From: W3P20-009 sp964534235
Lineage (GTDB): Bacteria > Bacteroidota > Bacteroidia > Bacteroidales > Marinilabiliaceae
Direction: 5' to 3'
DNA: 64,000 nucleotides
Assembly (NCBI GenBank): GCA_964534235.1
Contig: CAZHOT010000013.1
Span: 31,940-95,939, forward strand
The notes beneath the pieces are model-generated. The model saw only the letters and a program-made list of their open reading frames with translations, had not been told where the DNA came from and did not search any database. The position numbers and the translations under genes were made by a program. Numbering within the stretch: position 1 is the stretch's first letter; every line of letters begins with the position of its first letter. This document shows, piece after piece, positions 50,556 through 60,187 of the stretch.

Positions 50556-50742
50556 TAAAAAGTGTATGTGTTCCCCATGCTTCCCCGTTTTTTTGCCTGT
50601 CTGTTGGAAAGTGGCAGCCACCGGGAGAGGGCCGCCGCGCCCTGGGCTCTGCGCTTTGGCCGCGGCGGCGAGCCGGGGGCGTACCCCCCAGGCGCCCCTG
50701 CGCTCCCCCTAGTCGGCCTCTCCCGGCGGACCACCACGAATC

Positions 50743-50778
50743 CTCAATTCTTAATTCTTAATTATCAATTCTTAATTG
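50743..50778 (-). repeat. AT-rich repeat abutting the susD1 stop
   Basis: Repeats of AATTCTTAATT immediately after the susD1 stop codon on the minus strand. Confidence 0.65.
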
Positions 50779-52335
50779 TCAGTATCCCGGCGTCTGCCGC
50801 AACCCGCTGTTGTCCGTCAAGGCGCTCTGGTTGACGGGCCACAGCAGACGGCCGGCGGTCGCCAGCGAATATTTCGTCGCCAGGTTCAGCAGGCGGATGT
50901 CATACCACCGTTTCCCCTCGAAGATCAGCTCCCTCAGCCGCTCCTTGGCCACGGCCTCCACGGCGCCGGCGTTGTCCGCCGCCACATATTGGTTGTCGGC
51001 GTAGAGCGTGGCGTCGTTGTCGTTCGGGTAGCCGTGCTTCGTCTCGTCCCATGCGTCGCCGTAGGCGCGCCGGCGAACCTGGTCAAGCTCCTCTTTCGGG
51101 CTTTCGCCAAGCAGGGCCTTGGCCTCGGCCATCAGCAGCAGGCAGTCCGCGTAGCGGTATATGGGGGCGTCGTCGAGCATCGAGCGCTGGGCCTGGCCGC
51201 TCAGCAGGGTCCCCTGGAACTTGTAGGCGTAGCACGCCTCGTAGGTGAGCTCCCCGTTCGCCCCTTTCTGGAATATGCCGCGCAGGTTCGTGCGCTTCCG
51301 GGGGTCGTTGTCGGCATAGAGCTTCTGGTAGAGGTCGCGCCCCAGGGGGACGCGCATCACGGCGTTGAACTCGAAGTCGCGCGTATCGCGGATCGATTCG
51401 CCCTCTTCCGTATATCTGTCCGCGCCCGTGTTGTTCTGCTGGGGGAGCATCTGGGCGTAGGTGCCGCCCCACAGGGCTGTCTCGTTCTCGGCGTTGCGCA
51501 GGGCGAAGATTATCTCGGCGTTGCCCTTTTGCGCATAGCTGAAGACGTTGGCGTAGTCCGGCAGCAGAGAGCATCGGGAGTTGTCCATCACCTCACGCAA
51601 GGCGGCCTTGGCTGTGTTCAGCTCGGCGTTGCCGCCGCCCATCTGCCGCCCGCTCCAGAGGAAGACCTCGCCCTTGAGCATCTTGGTGGCCGACAGGCTC
51701 CAATATGTCTTGCCGTCGGCAAAGGCCCAGTTGTCGCCATATGCGGCCTCGCTAGCCGCTATGTCGCTCTTTATCTGCGCCATGACGTCCGAGGCGGGGT
51801 CTTGCGGGCGGGCCATGTTGCCAATGTCGACGTTGCTGCCCTGCGTGTAGTCGGTGTAGACGATGACGTCGCCCCACGAGCGGAGCATCTGGAAGTAGAG
51901 GAAGGCGCGCATCCCGTGGGCCGCGCCAAGATATTTGCCGCGGTTCGAGGCGCTGAGGCCGCTGTTCTCGTTGGTCTTGGCAATGAGCAGGTTCAGTTGG
52001 TTTATGGCGTAATACATGCCGCCGTAGTTCGAGACGCCGCTCTGCTCGCTGCTCAGCGTGTTGTTCCACAGGTTCTCCATCCCCTGCGTAGCCTCGCCGC
52101 CAAAGGGCGTCCCGTTGAAGTGGTTGGCGCGGAGCTCGCCAAGGGTGAAATAGGTGCCCTGGTAGCCGCGGAACCAGCTCAGGCTGCCGACGTAGGCCGC
52201 CTGGTACTGGTCCGCCGTGCGCCAGAAGCTGTTGTCGCTTATCGAGCTCTCGGGCTCAAGGTCCAGGGCGTCGCATCCCGCCAGGGCCAGGCACAGGGCG
52301 GGGGCGAGAGCCATTTTCATATTTGTCGTTTTCAT
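50779..52335 (-). CDS. SusD/RagB-family glycan-binding lipoprotein 1
   Basis: Surface lipoprotein that lids the SusC channel and binds glycan. 518 residues; lipoprotein signal (ALAPALCLALAGC). SusD features: SSISDNSFWRTADQYQAAYVG, the TPR-like helices with MRAFLYFQMLRSWGDVIVYTDYTQ, DAPIYRYADCLLLMAEAKALLG, and the C-terminal RLRELIFEGKRWYDIRLL. It follows susC1 by 16 bases. Its place beside the fucose genes suggests fucosylated host or plant glycans. Confidence 0.93.
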   Translation of the reverse strand: MKTTNMKMALAPALCLALAGCDALDLEPESSISDNSFWRTADQYQAAYVGSLSWFRGYQGTYFTLGELRANHFNGTPFGGEATQGMENLWNNTLSSEQSGVSNYGGMYYAINQLNLLIAKTNENSGLSASNRGKYLGAAHGMRAFLYFQMLRSWGDVIVYTDYTQGSNVDIGNMARPQDPASDVMAQIKSDIAASEAAYGDNWAFADGKTYWSLSATKMLKGEVFLWSGRQMGGGNAELNTAKAALREVMDNSRCSLLPDYANVFSYAQKGNAEIIFALRNAENETALWGGTYAQMLPQQNNTGADRYTEEGESIRDTRDFEFNAVMRVPLGRDLYQKLYADNDPRKRTNLRGIFQKGANGELTYEACYAYKFQGTLLSGQAQRSMLDDAPIYRYADCLLLMAEAKALLGESPKEELDQVRRRAYGDAWDETKHGYPNDNDATLYADNQYVAADNAGAVEAVAKERLRELIFEGKRWYDIRLLNLATKYSLATAGRLLWPVNQSALTDNSGLRQTPGY

Positions 52336-52351
52336 GTCCTTGCTTCTTTGT

Positions 52352-55300
52352 TTAGTTCTCGAACGACAGGGTCAGGCCGAAGAGGAATGTCCGCGGGGTG
52401 GGGTAGCGGGCCCTGTCGATGCCGTCGCTGGTCACGGGCTCGGGCGAGACGCCGGTGTAGTTCGTCACGTAGAACAGGTTCTGGCCCGTCAGGCTCACCT
52501 GGGCGTCGCGCAGCCTCGCCGCCGAGATTATGTGGCGGGGCAGGCTGTAGCTCAGCGTCATCTCGCGGCACGCCATGTAGTTGCCCTTCTCGTAGAGGCG
52601 CGAGTTGTTGCTGTGCGTGCCATACCCGGCGCGGTTCGAGAGGCTCATGTTGTTCTTGGCCAGCTGGTCGGCGTAGTAGAACTTGGGCAGGTCGGCGTCG
52701 CGGTTCGTCTCGCTCCACGTGTCTTTCACCGTCGAGATTATGTTGAACGAGCCCTGATACTGCCCCAGGCTCCGCGCCATGAGGTCGTTGTAGAGCAGGT
52801 GCCCCAGGGCGTAGTCGAAGCGGGCGTAGAAGCGAAGCCCGCGCCAGGCCCAGGTGCTGCTGAAGCCGCCCGTCACCGTCGGGAGCCAGTGGCCGATGAC
52901 CTTGCGGTCGTAGGTCGTTATCTTGCCGTCGCCGTCGATGTCCTCCCAGCAGACGTCGCCGGGCTCGATGGGCTTCCATCCGGCGCTCGTGGCGTAGGGC
53001 TGGCCCGTGCTCGGGTTCACCTCGTTGGCCAGGCCCGGCCCGTAGAGCAGGTTCACCTCGTCGCGACGAGTGTTGGCGTTGCGCTCCACGTCGGCCCAGT
53101 CGCGGAAGATGTGGTCCTGCCTGTAGGCTATGATGTCGTCCAGGGAGCCGCCCTCCTGGTAGCCGCCGACCCATTTGAGGTTATATGTCCCGTCGGCGTT
53201 CACCCGGCCCGCCGCCACCTGGTGGCCGCCCTGGCGGTTGTTCTCGTTCTCGTTGGCGGGCAGTTTGAGGATTTTGTTGCTCACCGTCGTCACGTTGGCC
53301 GTCATGTCCCACGTGAAGCCGCCGATGTTGAGGATGTTGGCGCGCACCTCGGCCTCGAAGCCCCGGTTGCGAAGGGTCCCAAGGTTCGTGCGGATGCTGC
53401 TGAAGCCCGTGTAGTTCGGGAGCGTGAGGCTCGTCAGCAGGTCTTTGGTCTGGCGGCTGTAGTAGTCCAAGATGAGCGAGACGCGGTTGTCCAGGAAGCC
53501 TATGTCCAGGCCCACCTCCAGCGTCTGGCTCTGCTCCCAGCGCAGGCCCTTGTTCACCAGGCTCGTGTTCACTATGCCCGACACGCCGCCGTAGGCCGTC
53601 GTCGTGCCGTAGTTGCCCCACACCTCGTAGTCCCCAAGGCCCGAGACGTTGCCGTTCACGCCATAGGAGACGCGGGGCTTGAGGGTCGAGACGACCGGGG
53701 CCGCGGCGGAGTTCTGCCAAAACTCCTCCTGCCCGACGTTCCAACCGGCGGAGACGCCCGGGAAGAAGCCCCAGCGGTTGTCCGCCAGGCGCGAGATGCC
53801 GTCGTGGCGGGCCGTGAAAGACAGCAGGTAGCGCAGGTCGTAGTTATATTGGGCGCGGCCAAAGGCCGACAAGATGCGGTAGGCCGTCTTGGTCGTCCCC
53901 GTCGAGCTGGCCGTTATCTCGGCCGTGGCGTCCATGGTGTGGATGTCGTCCGTCGGGGCGCTGTGCCCCTCCATGTAGATGCTGTAGTAGTCGTAGGTGT
54001 AATATTCGCCACCGACCATGATGTCCACGTCGTGGGCGTCGGCGAACTTGTCTTTCCACGTCAGGGTGGCGTTCGTCTGGAACTGGCGGTACTTCGTGAC
54101 GTCGGCGCTCATGTTCCGACGCGTGTTCTGGTTCGTCTGGTTCTGCTGTTGGTAGGCGTCCCACGCCGTGTCGTCCTGGTTCTCCCACAAGAGGTACGAG
54201 GCGTTGGCGTCCAAGACGAGGCGCTGCTCTTTGAGCAGGTCGGCCGTAAGGCCCGTGCTGAATGTCGTCTTCGTCGTCACGTTGTCGTTGTGATATTTTG
54301 TGCGCCAATAGGCGGGGTTGCCGTCCGAGGTGCCGAAGCCCGCCGACGGGGTCCCGTCTTCGTTATATGGGTTCCATGTCGGCCGGGCGCTGCGGGTGCG
54401 GTAGAACAGGTTCGCCGTCGAGACCCACAGCCCGGGCTGCGACGACCAGTGGAGCTGGGCCGCGCCGCGCACCCTCAGGAAGGGCAAGACCCTGTATGAC
54501 CCGCTCAGGTTTCCCGTGAACCGCTTGTAGGAGGTGCCAATCACCATGCCCTCCTCCTTGTAGTAGCCCGTGCTGGCCTGGAACGCCGACCGGTCGTTGC
54601 CGCCGGAGAAGCTCAGGTAGTGCTCGTGGGTCATGGCGTTGTCGTCGAAGACGTCTTTGTCCAGCTTGCCGCTGTGGTCGCGGAACAGGAGCGTCTCGCG
54701 ACGGCCGCCGACGAATTCCGTGCCGTCATAATACGGGTCGTCCATCTGCTGCCAACCCTCGTTGAGCAGGTGCCGCGTGGCGTCGCTCAGGTAGGCTATG
54801 TCGAAATAGGGCGCCGAGGTGCCATAGCCGTTGCGAGTGCCGTAGCCCATCTGGGCGTCGACGTTATAGAGGTTGGCGACGTGCCCGCTCGCCGCCTCGT
54901 TGATGCGGCGCATGCCCAGGCGGTTGTAATAGAGGTAGTCGCGGGCGTTGAGAAAGTCGTAGCCGTAGCGGGCCTTGTTCACGCCTATCTTGAAGTTGTA
55001 GTCTATCCGGGCGCGGCCCTCGCTCCCCTTCTTGGTCTCGATGAGGATGACGCCGCCGTTGGCGCGGGCACCGTAGATGGCCGTCGAGGCGGCGTCTTTC
55101 AAGACCTGGATGCTCTCTATGTCCTGGGGGTTCACGTCGCTGAGGCTGTTGCGGACGATGCCGTCGACGATGACCAGGGCCCCGCCTGGCGAGCTGGAGA
55201 TGCTGGCGCCGCCGCGCAAGACGATGTTGGGCGTCGAGCCAGGCCAGCCCGTGGAGTTCACCACGCGCAGGCCCGTCACGGTCCCTTGCAGGGCTTTGCC

Positions 55301-55732
55301 TACGTTGTCCATGGCAGCGTTGTCAAGGACGGCGTCGTCCATTTTCGAGATGGCGGTGGTCAGTGTCCCGCGGCGTTGCTGACCGCCGTAGCCCGTCACG
55401 ACAACCTCGTCCAGGTCGTGGGCGTCGTCCAGGAGTGTGACGTTGATGGGGGCGCCGCGCCACGCGTGCTCCTGGGTCTGGAAGCCGATAAAGGAGTAGA
55501 CAATCGTCTGACCCTGCTCGGCGGAAAGCTCGTAGTTGCCCTGCGCGTCGGTCACGGTCCCCGTCGTCGTCCCGCGGATAATCACCGAGACGCCCGCCAA
55601 CGGCTCGCCCTGGGTGTCGCGCACCGTGCCGCTCAGCCGCGCCTGCGCCATGATGTCGGGCGTTTGGGCGGCAAAGGCAAGTAGTAGGAGGATGGTGTGT
55701 ATAAATACCCCCCCCCGTTTAAGTTTTAACAT
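52352..55732 (-). CDS. SusC/RagA-family TonB-dependent outer-membrane transporter 1
   Basis: Imports oligosaccharides, energised by TonB. 1126 residues. Signal peptide, then a carboxypeptidase-like domain (SGTVRDTQGEPLAGVSVIIRG, GNYELSAEQGQTIVYSFIGF), the TonB-type plug (VTGYGGQQRRGTLTTAIS, LQGTVTGLRVVNSTGWPG, ALVIVDGI, IQVLKDAASTAIYGARANGGVILIET) and a beta barrel ending LFGLTLSFEN. The start chosen at 55732 (MLKLKRGG) places a nine-base G tract in codons 6-9. Three 29-base direct repeats lie 145-230 bases upstream. Confidence 0.93.
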   Translation of the reverse strand: MLKLKRGGVFIHTILLLLAFAAQTPDIMAQARLSGTVRDTQGEPLAGVSVIIRGTTTGTVTDAQGNYELSAEQGQTIVYSFIGFQTQEHAWRGAPINVTLLDDAHDLDEVVVTGYGGQQRRGTLTTAISKMDDAVLDNAAMDNVGKALQGTVTGLRVVNSTGWPGSTPNIVLRGGASISSSPGGALVIVDGIVRNSLSDVNPQDIESIQVLKDAASTAIYGARANGGVILIETKKGSEGRARIDYNFKIGVNKARYGYDFLNARDYLYYNRLGMRRINEAASGHVANLYNVDAQMGYGTRNGYGTSAPYFDIAYLSDATRHLLNEGWQQMDDPYYDGTEFVGGRRETLLFRDHSGKLDKDVFDDNAMTHEHYLSFSGGNDRSAFQASTGYYKEEGMVIGTSYKRFTGNLSGSYRVLPFLRVRGAAQLHWSSQPGLWVSTANLFYRTRSARPTWNPYNEDGTPSAGFGTSDGNPAYWRTKYHNDNVTTKTTFSTGLTADLLKEQRLVLDANASYLLWENQDDTAWDAYQQQNQTNQNTRRNMSADVTKYRQFQTNATLTWKDKFADAHDVDIMVGGEYYTYDYYSIYMEGHSAPTDDIHTMDATAEITASSTGTTKTAYRILSAFGRAQYNYDLRYLLSFTARHDGISRLADNRWGFFPGVSAGWNVGQEEFWQNSAAAPVVSTLKPRVSYGVNGNVSGLGDYEVWGNYGTTTAYGGVSGIVNTSLVNKGLRWEQSQTLEVGLDIGFLDNRVSLILDYYSRQTKDLLTSLTLPNYTGFSSIRTNLGTLRNRGFEAEVRANILNIGGFTWDMTANVTTVSNKILKLPANENENNRQGGHQVAAGRVNADGTYNLKWVGGYQEGGSLDDIIAYRQDHIFRDWADVERNANTRRDEVNLLYGPGLANEVNPSTGQPYATSAGWKPIEPGDVCWEDIDGDGKITTYDRKVIGHWLPTVTGGFSSTWAWRGLRFYARFDYALGHLLYNDLMARSLGQYQGSFNIISTVKDTWSETNRDADLPKFYYADQLAKNNMSLSNRAGYGTHSNNSRLYEKGNYMACREMTLSYSLPRHIISAARLRDAQVSLTGQNLFYVTNYTGVSPEPVTSDGIDRARYPTPRTFLFGLTLSFEN
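55708..55716 (-). repeat. G9 homopolymer in the first codons of susC1
   Basis: Nine C on the + strand, G on the coding strand, in codons 6-9. One base gained or lost would break the frame. susC2 has the same at 63355-63365. Confidence 0.8.
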
Positions 55733-55876
55733 ACAATTAGCTTTGAGTGTTTGAAGATGTGCTCTTTTAGGGTGTGCGGGGCGGACCCTCTGTCGCCCCG
55801 CACGGTGTTCTTTTTCAGCGGCGCCGCCGGCACTGTGCCGACGTCTCGCCAATCTTGTGGTCAGTTTTTTTTGTCT

Positions 55877-55963
55877 TTTCTGTCTTAGTTTGAATGTTGT
55901 TATCCTGTCTGTCTAGGTTTGAATGTCGTGTTCTTGTCTGTCTAGGTTTGAATGTTGCGCCTT
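55877..55963. repeat. Three 29-base direct repeats between fucI and susC1
   Basis: Imperfect repeats with the core TGTCTGTCTAGGTTTGAATGT, period 29 exactly. Copies 2 and 3 carry TAGGTTTG (55914-55921 and 55943-55950), copy 1 TTAGTTTG (55885-55892). On the + strand these look like -7 boxes, but no + strand gene follows. They may be operators for the susC1 promoter. The rest of the 422-base gap has no gene. Confidence 0.7.
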
Positions 55964-56130
55964 TGTCTGCCAATTGTCAACTTGGCGACCTAGCCGACGC
56001 ATGCGGAAAAGAGTGCGGAAATGCATGCGGAAATGCGCGCAGGTGCACGAGGCGTCAGCCCATACATAGATGCGGCCAGCAAAGCCCGCGGTCGCAACCC
56101 CACAATCCCGCACCCACGCACCCCCAAGAA

Positions 56131-56162
56131 TTTTTAATTCTTAATTCTTAATTATTAATTAT
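56131..56162 (-). repeat. AT-rich repeat containing the fucI stop
   Basis: TTTTTAATTCTTAATTCT-type repeat; the TAA of fucI (56155-56157) lies within it. Confidence 0.6.
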
Positions 56163-57930
56163 ACAGCGGCCCATAGTTGGCGCATGCCCTGTAGTCGGCC
56201 CCCTCCTTGTCCATCCCGAACGCGTTCCACGCCGCGGGGCGGAAAATCTTGTCCTCGTCCACATTGTGCATGCACACGGGGATGCGGAGCATCGAGGCCA
56301 GCGTGACCAGGTCTTGCCCGATGTGGCCGTAGCATATGGCGCCGTGGTTCGCGCCCCAGTTGTTCATCACCGAGTAGACGTCGCGGAACGCCGGCTTGTC
56401 GCACAGGCGCGGCACGAACCACGTCGTAGGCCACGTCGGGTCTGTGCGCATGTTCAGCTTCGAGTGGACTTCCGGCGCTATGTCCACGGTCCATCCCTCG
56501 GCAATTTGCAGAGCCGGCCCGAGCCCCTTGACCAGGTTGAGGCGGCTCATCGTCACGGGCATGCCGCCGCGCGTCAGGAAGTTCGACGAGAAGCCCCCGC
56601 CGCGGAAGTAGTCGCGGTCCGCCGGATACCAGGTCGTGGCCTCCAGGCACGCCTCGACGTCCTCCGCCGTCATCTCCCACGGACGCTTCATCACCGGGTT
56701 GCCATCCGCGTCGCTGCACCGGCCCGTGCCGTCGAGCGTCGTGGCCCCGCTGTTGATGAGGTGGATTATGCCCCCGGAGGCCAGGCCCGTCAGCTCCTGC
56801 CCCGTCACGCGGCGGACGGCCTCGGGGCTCCAGTGTGTCCGCACGTCGGAGAATATCTGCGCGCGGCACGTCAGCAGGTGCCCCATCAGCATCGCGACGC
56901 CGTTCAGGGAGTCGTTCTCCGTCGCCACGACATAGGCCTCGCGGATGCCGTCCCAGTCGAACGACGTGTTCAGCAGGGCCTCCGAGTAGTCGCCGTTCGG
57001 GTAGAAGTCGGTCCATTGGCGCTGCCCCTGGAATCCGGCCGCCAGGGCGTCGTGACCCAGGGACTCCTCCTTGAAGCCCATCTCCGCCAGGCGCGGGTTG
57101 CCGCGCATCAGGTCGCGCATGATTATCGTCATCTTCACCACGAACTCCCAGTCGCGGTCTTTCGCCTCGCGGCTCTTGCGCTTCTCCGGCCGGTTCTTGA
57201 AGTCGTCGCCCTCGCGCGGCTTGCACTTGGCCTCGGTCCACGCCAGGGCGCGGGCGTACTCCTCCTTGTCATATATGCCCTCCTCCATGCGGCGGACAAT
57301 CTCCGTCAGGTCCACGCTCTCGTTCCTCATCCCCAGGTAGTCCTGGAAGAAGTCTGGCGAGACGATCGAGCCCGCTATGCCCATCGAGACGCTCCCCATC
57401 GAGAGGTACGACCTCCCGCGCATCGTCGCCACGGCCACCGCCGCGCGGGCGAAGCGCAGGATCTTCTCCGCCGCGTCGGCAGGGATGCTGTTGTCGTCGA
57501 GATCCTGCACGTCGCGACCGTAGATGCCGAACGCCGGCAGGCCCTTTTGGGCGTGGCCCGCCAAGACAGCCGCCAGGTAGACGGCCCCGGGGCGCTCCGT
57601 CCCGTTGAAGCCCCACACGGCCTTGGGCCAGTGAGGGTGCATGTCCATGGTCTCGGCGCCGTAGCACCAGCACGACGTCACTGTTATCGTGGCGCCGACG
57701 CCCTCGCGCTCGAACTTCTCGGCGCACGCCGCGCTCTCCGCCACGCGGCCTATCGTCCCGTCGGCTATGACGCACTCCACAGGGCTGCCGTCGCCGTGCC
57801 GCACGTTCTGGCCAATCAGCTCCGCCACGGCCCGAGCCAGGGCCATCGTCTTCTCCTCCAGGCTCTCGCGCACTCCGCCCTGCCGGCCGTCTATCGTCGG
57901 GCGGATACCTATCTTCGGATGTCTGCTCAT
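56155..57930 (-). CDS. fucI: L-fucose isomerase
   Basis: First enzyme of the fucose path: L-fucose to L-fuculose, Mn-dependent, cytosolic. 591 residues, the family length. FucI signatures: PKIGIRPTIDGRQGGVRESLEE, CWCYGAETMDMHPHWPKAVWGFNGTERPGAVYLAA, FGIYGRDVQDLDD, MRGRSYLSMGSVSMGIAGSI, and NNWGANHGAICYGHIGQD near the C-terminus (catalytic His region). It stands between the two susCD pairs, 133 bases after susD2, with a strong hairpin in that gap. Confidence 0.96.
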   Translation of the reverse strand: MSRHPKIGIRPTIDGRQGGVRESLEEKTMALARAVAELIGQNVRHGDGSPVECVIADGTIGRVAESAACAEKFEREGVGATITVTSCWCYGAETMDMHPHWPKAVWGFNGTERPGAVYLAAVLAGHAQKGLPAFGIYGRDVQDLDDNSIPADAAEKILRFARAAVAVATMRGRSYLSMGSVSMGIAGSIVSPDFFQDYLGMRNESVDLTEIVRRMEEGIYDKEEYARALAWTEAKCKPREGDDFKNRPEKRKSREAKDRDWEFVVKMTIIMRDLMRGNPRLAEMGFKEESLGHDALAAGFQGQRQWTDFYPNGDYSEALLNTSFDWDGIREAYVVATENDSLNGVAMLMGHLLTCRAQIFSDVRTHWSPEAVRRVTGQELTGLASGGIIHLINSGATTLDGTGRCSDADGNPVMKRPWEMTAEDVEACLEATTWYPADRDYFRGGGFSSNFLTRGGMPVTMSRLNLVKGLGPALQIAEGWTVDIAPEVHSKLNMRTDPTWPTTWFVPRLCDKPAFRDVYSVMNNWGANHGAICYGHIGQDLVTLASMLRIPVCMHNVDEDKIFRPAAWNAFGMDKEGADYRACANYGPLYN

Positions 57931-57971
57931 GTCTATATCTGTAGTTTTTTGGTTTGTCTGCTCTGCCCGTG

Positions 57972-58023
57972 GCCTCCGCCGCCCGGGGGGCGGCTGTGTC
58001 GCGCGCGCCCCCGCGGCGGAGGC
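57972..58023 (-). terminator. GC-rich hairpin between susD2 and fucI
   Basis: GCCTCCGCCGC and GCGGCGGAGGC pair perfectly, with further pairing inside the 30-base loop. No T run on the minus strand. It may dampen read-through from susCD2 into fucI or protect the mRNA end. Confidence 0.5.
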
Positions 58024-58063
58024 TCACCCCGGCGGACCTCCGGGGCGAGGGGTGGGCCAATCG

Positions 58064-60175
58064 TCAGTTGCTCTGGATTCCGAACTTCTCGTTGTAGCCC
58101 GGGTTCTGGGTCAGGTTCGGGTTCAGGTTTATCTGGTCCTGCGGCACCATCTCCAGGTAGAAAGTGTCATCCCATCCCGTCCCCTGCTGCAGGGGCCCCG
58201 GCCATGTCGCAATCCATCCGCTGCCGACCCCATTGGACTGCGCCGCCGCCGAGCCCGTCCGTTTTATCTCCTCGTAGTCCACGAACGAACCCGTGTAGCT
58301 CCCCGTCCCGTAGGGGACGTTCGTTGCCGTGATCCACGCCCCGCACGGCTGGCGGTTCGTGTAGTAGGGCGCCTTGTGCCAACGCTTCACGTCGTAGAAG
58401 CTGAAGCCCTGGCCCATAAGCTCCACCATCCTCTCGCGACGTATCTCCCACAAGACGGGCCCCACCTCATATTTCGTCCGCGCGTCGTAGCTCGCAATCC
58501 ATGCCGCGTCGCCCTTGTCGCGGTCGGGGTCCCAGTTGCCGTCGATGCTGCCGACGGTCATCTTCTCCACGCCGACCCTCTCGCGCAGTTTGTTTATCGT
58601 CAGGTCGGCGTCGGCCTGGGTGAACGGGCCCAGCTCGGCAGCCGCCTCGGCGTAGTTCAGCATCACCTCCTCGATGCAGAAGATGGGCTTGTCGCTCTGC
58701 TGGTAGTTGCCGTTGCGCCCCGACTCCCACATCGTGAAGTGCTTCCAGAAGTAGTAGCCCGTCCAGCAGCGCATGTAGTTGTCAGTCTGGCAATACCTCG
58801 TGATGTTCGGCGAGGAGTGGCTCATGGTGCCGCCCCAGTTGTGCCCCGGCAGGCGCTTCACGCCGATGCTCTCGTCTTCGTTGTCGCCGTTGTCGCAGCG
58901 GATGTTCGGACCGAAGTAGTCGATATACTTGCGGAACTTCTTGGCCTCATCCTCCGTGATGATTTTGACAGGGTTGTTGCGGTTGTAGTTGAGAGTGTCG
59001 CCGGCTTTCCAAAATGTCCACTTGAGGAACGTCGTCACGTTGTCGGGGTTGGTGAACGTCTTGTTGGCGTTGGCCTGCGCCGGGGGGCAGAAGTTGACGT
59101 GCAGGCGCGGGTCGCGGTCCTCATAGTAGTCCCACAGGTCTTTGCCCTTGCCGCCCTTGAAGCCGCTGCCCGTGTTGCCTATTGGCCGGCCGTTCTTCAT
59201 CAGGAACATGTCCACCGTGGCCTGAGGGGCGTCGGCTCTGTGCGCCTCGACGTGGATGAGGTCGCTCCATCGGTGGCGGAGCAGGGGGTCGAGATACTGC
59301 TTGTGCATGATGACGCCAGCCACGCCACGTAGGCTCTTGCTCGTCATCACCTCGTCATACCCTGCGCCCGGATATTTGTTGTTGCCGTTGCCCTTGTGCA
59401 GGGTGGGGTAGGCGTTCATCAGCTCCTGCGAGACGCTCTTGCACTTCTCCAGGAACGCCCGGCGCTCGCCCTGACCGTGATATTTTGCCCACGTCCCCTC
59501 GCGGAGCAGGAAGCGGCTCAACGCGGCCTTGATGGCGTTGGCGCTCAAGGCGTTGTCCCCGTCGCGGCTCGTGTCGCCCAGGTTCGCCGCCGCCCACTCC
59601 AGGTTCGCCACAATGCTGTCCGCCACCTCCGCGCGCGGCGTCCGGGGGCCGTAGGCCTCGGGGCTGGCGTCGTTCAAGACGGTGTTGACCCACGGCACGT
59701 CGCCATATTTCGCCACAAGCTCCATATACCAGAACGCGCGGAAGAAGTAGGCGACGGCCCTCCAGTGGGCTTTCTCGGCCGGGGTCAGGACGCCGTCGTC
59801 CAGGTGGCTCAGCATGATGTTGGCCGTGCGGACATAAGAGAAGTCCCAGTTGCTCGAGCTCGTAGTGCTCGTTATGCCGCCATAGGCGTAGGGGTTGCGG
59901 CTGTCTTCGCGGGTGGTCATGATGCCGGCATAGAAGTCGCTGGCCCACTGCCCCCCCTGGTAGTAGCTGTTGTCGCTGAAGTTCGTGTATATCCGGCTGT
60001 CGACGAACATCGAGTAGAGGTTGTAGGCAAAGGCGCGGTAGTTGTCGTATGTCCGGAACGCGTTCTGCTCCGTCATCGTCGTCTTCGGATACAGTTCCAA
60101 GTAGTCGTCGTTGCACGAGGCCGCCACTAGCGACAGCGCCGCGGCCCCCAGTGCCATATATCTTGTCTTTTTCAT
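58064..60175 (-). CDS. SusD/RagB-family glycan-binding lipoprotein 2
   Basis: 703 residues, clearly longer than most SusD proteins (about 500-600). Lipoprotein signal (GAAALSLVAASC). N-terminal SusD region (YLELYPKTTMTEQNAFRTYDNYRAFAYNLYSMF), AVAYFFRAFWYMELVAKYGDVPWVN, PIFCIEEVMLNYAEAAAELG and IRRERMVELMGQGFSFYDVKRW. Follows susC2 by 12 bases. The extra length sits in the central third and at the C-terminus (PQDQINLNPNLTQNPGY). Confidence 0.93.
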   Translation of the reverse strand: MKKTRYMALGAAALSLVAASCNDDYLELYPKTTMTEQNAFRTYDNYRAFAYNLYSMFVDSRIYTNFSDNSYYQGGQWASDFYAGIMTTREDSRNPYAYGGITSTTSSSNWDFSYVRTANIMLSHLDDGVLTPAEKAHWRAVAYFFRAFWYMELVAKYGDVPWVNTVLNDASPEAYGPRTPRAEVADSIVANLEWAAANLGDTSRDGDNALSANAIKAALSRFLLREGTWAKYHGQGERRAFLEKCKSVSQELMNAYPTLHKGNGNNKYPGAGYDEVMTSKSLRGVAGVIMHKQYLDPLLRHRWSDLIHVEAHRADAPQATVDMFLMKNGRPIGNTGSGFKGGKGKDLWDYYEDRDPRLHVNFCPPAQANANKTFTNPDNVTTFLKWTFWKAGDTLNYNRNNPVKIITEDEAKKFRKYIDYFGPNIRCDNGDNEDESIGVKRLPGHNWGGTMSHSSPNITRYCQTDNYMRCWTGYYFWKHFTMWESGRNGNYQQSDKPIFCIEEVMLNYAEAAAELGPFTQADADLTINKLRERVGVEKMTVGSIDGNWDPDRDKGDAAWIASYDARTKYEVGPVLWEIRRERMVELMGQGFSFYDVKRWHKAPYYTNRQPCGAWITATNVPYGTGSYTGSFVDYEEIKRTGSAAAQSNGVGSGWIATWPGPLQQGTGWDDTFYLEMVPQDQINLNPNLTQNPGYNEKFGIQSN

Positions 60176-60187
60176 CGTCTCGCTTTT

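Noticed and set aside
52217..54499. 760-codon + strand open frame opposite susC1
   Set aside because: Antisense shadow with no signal or motif.
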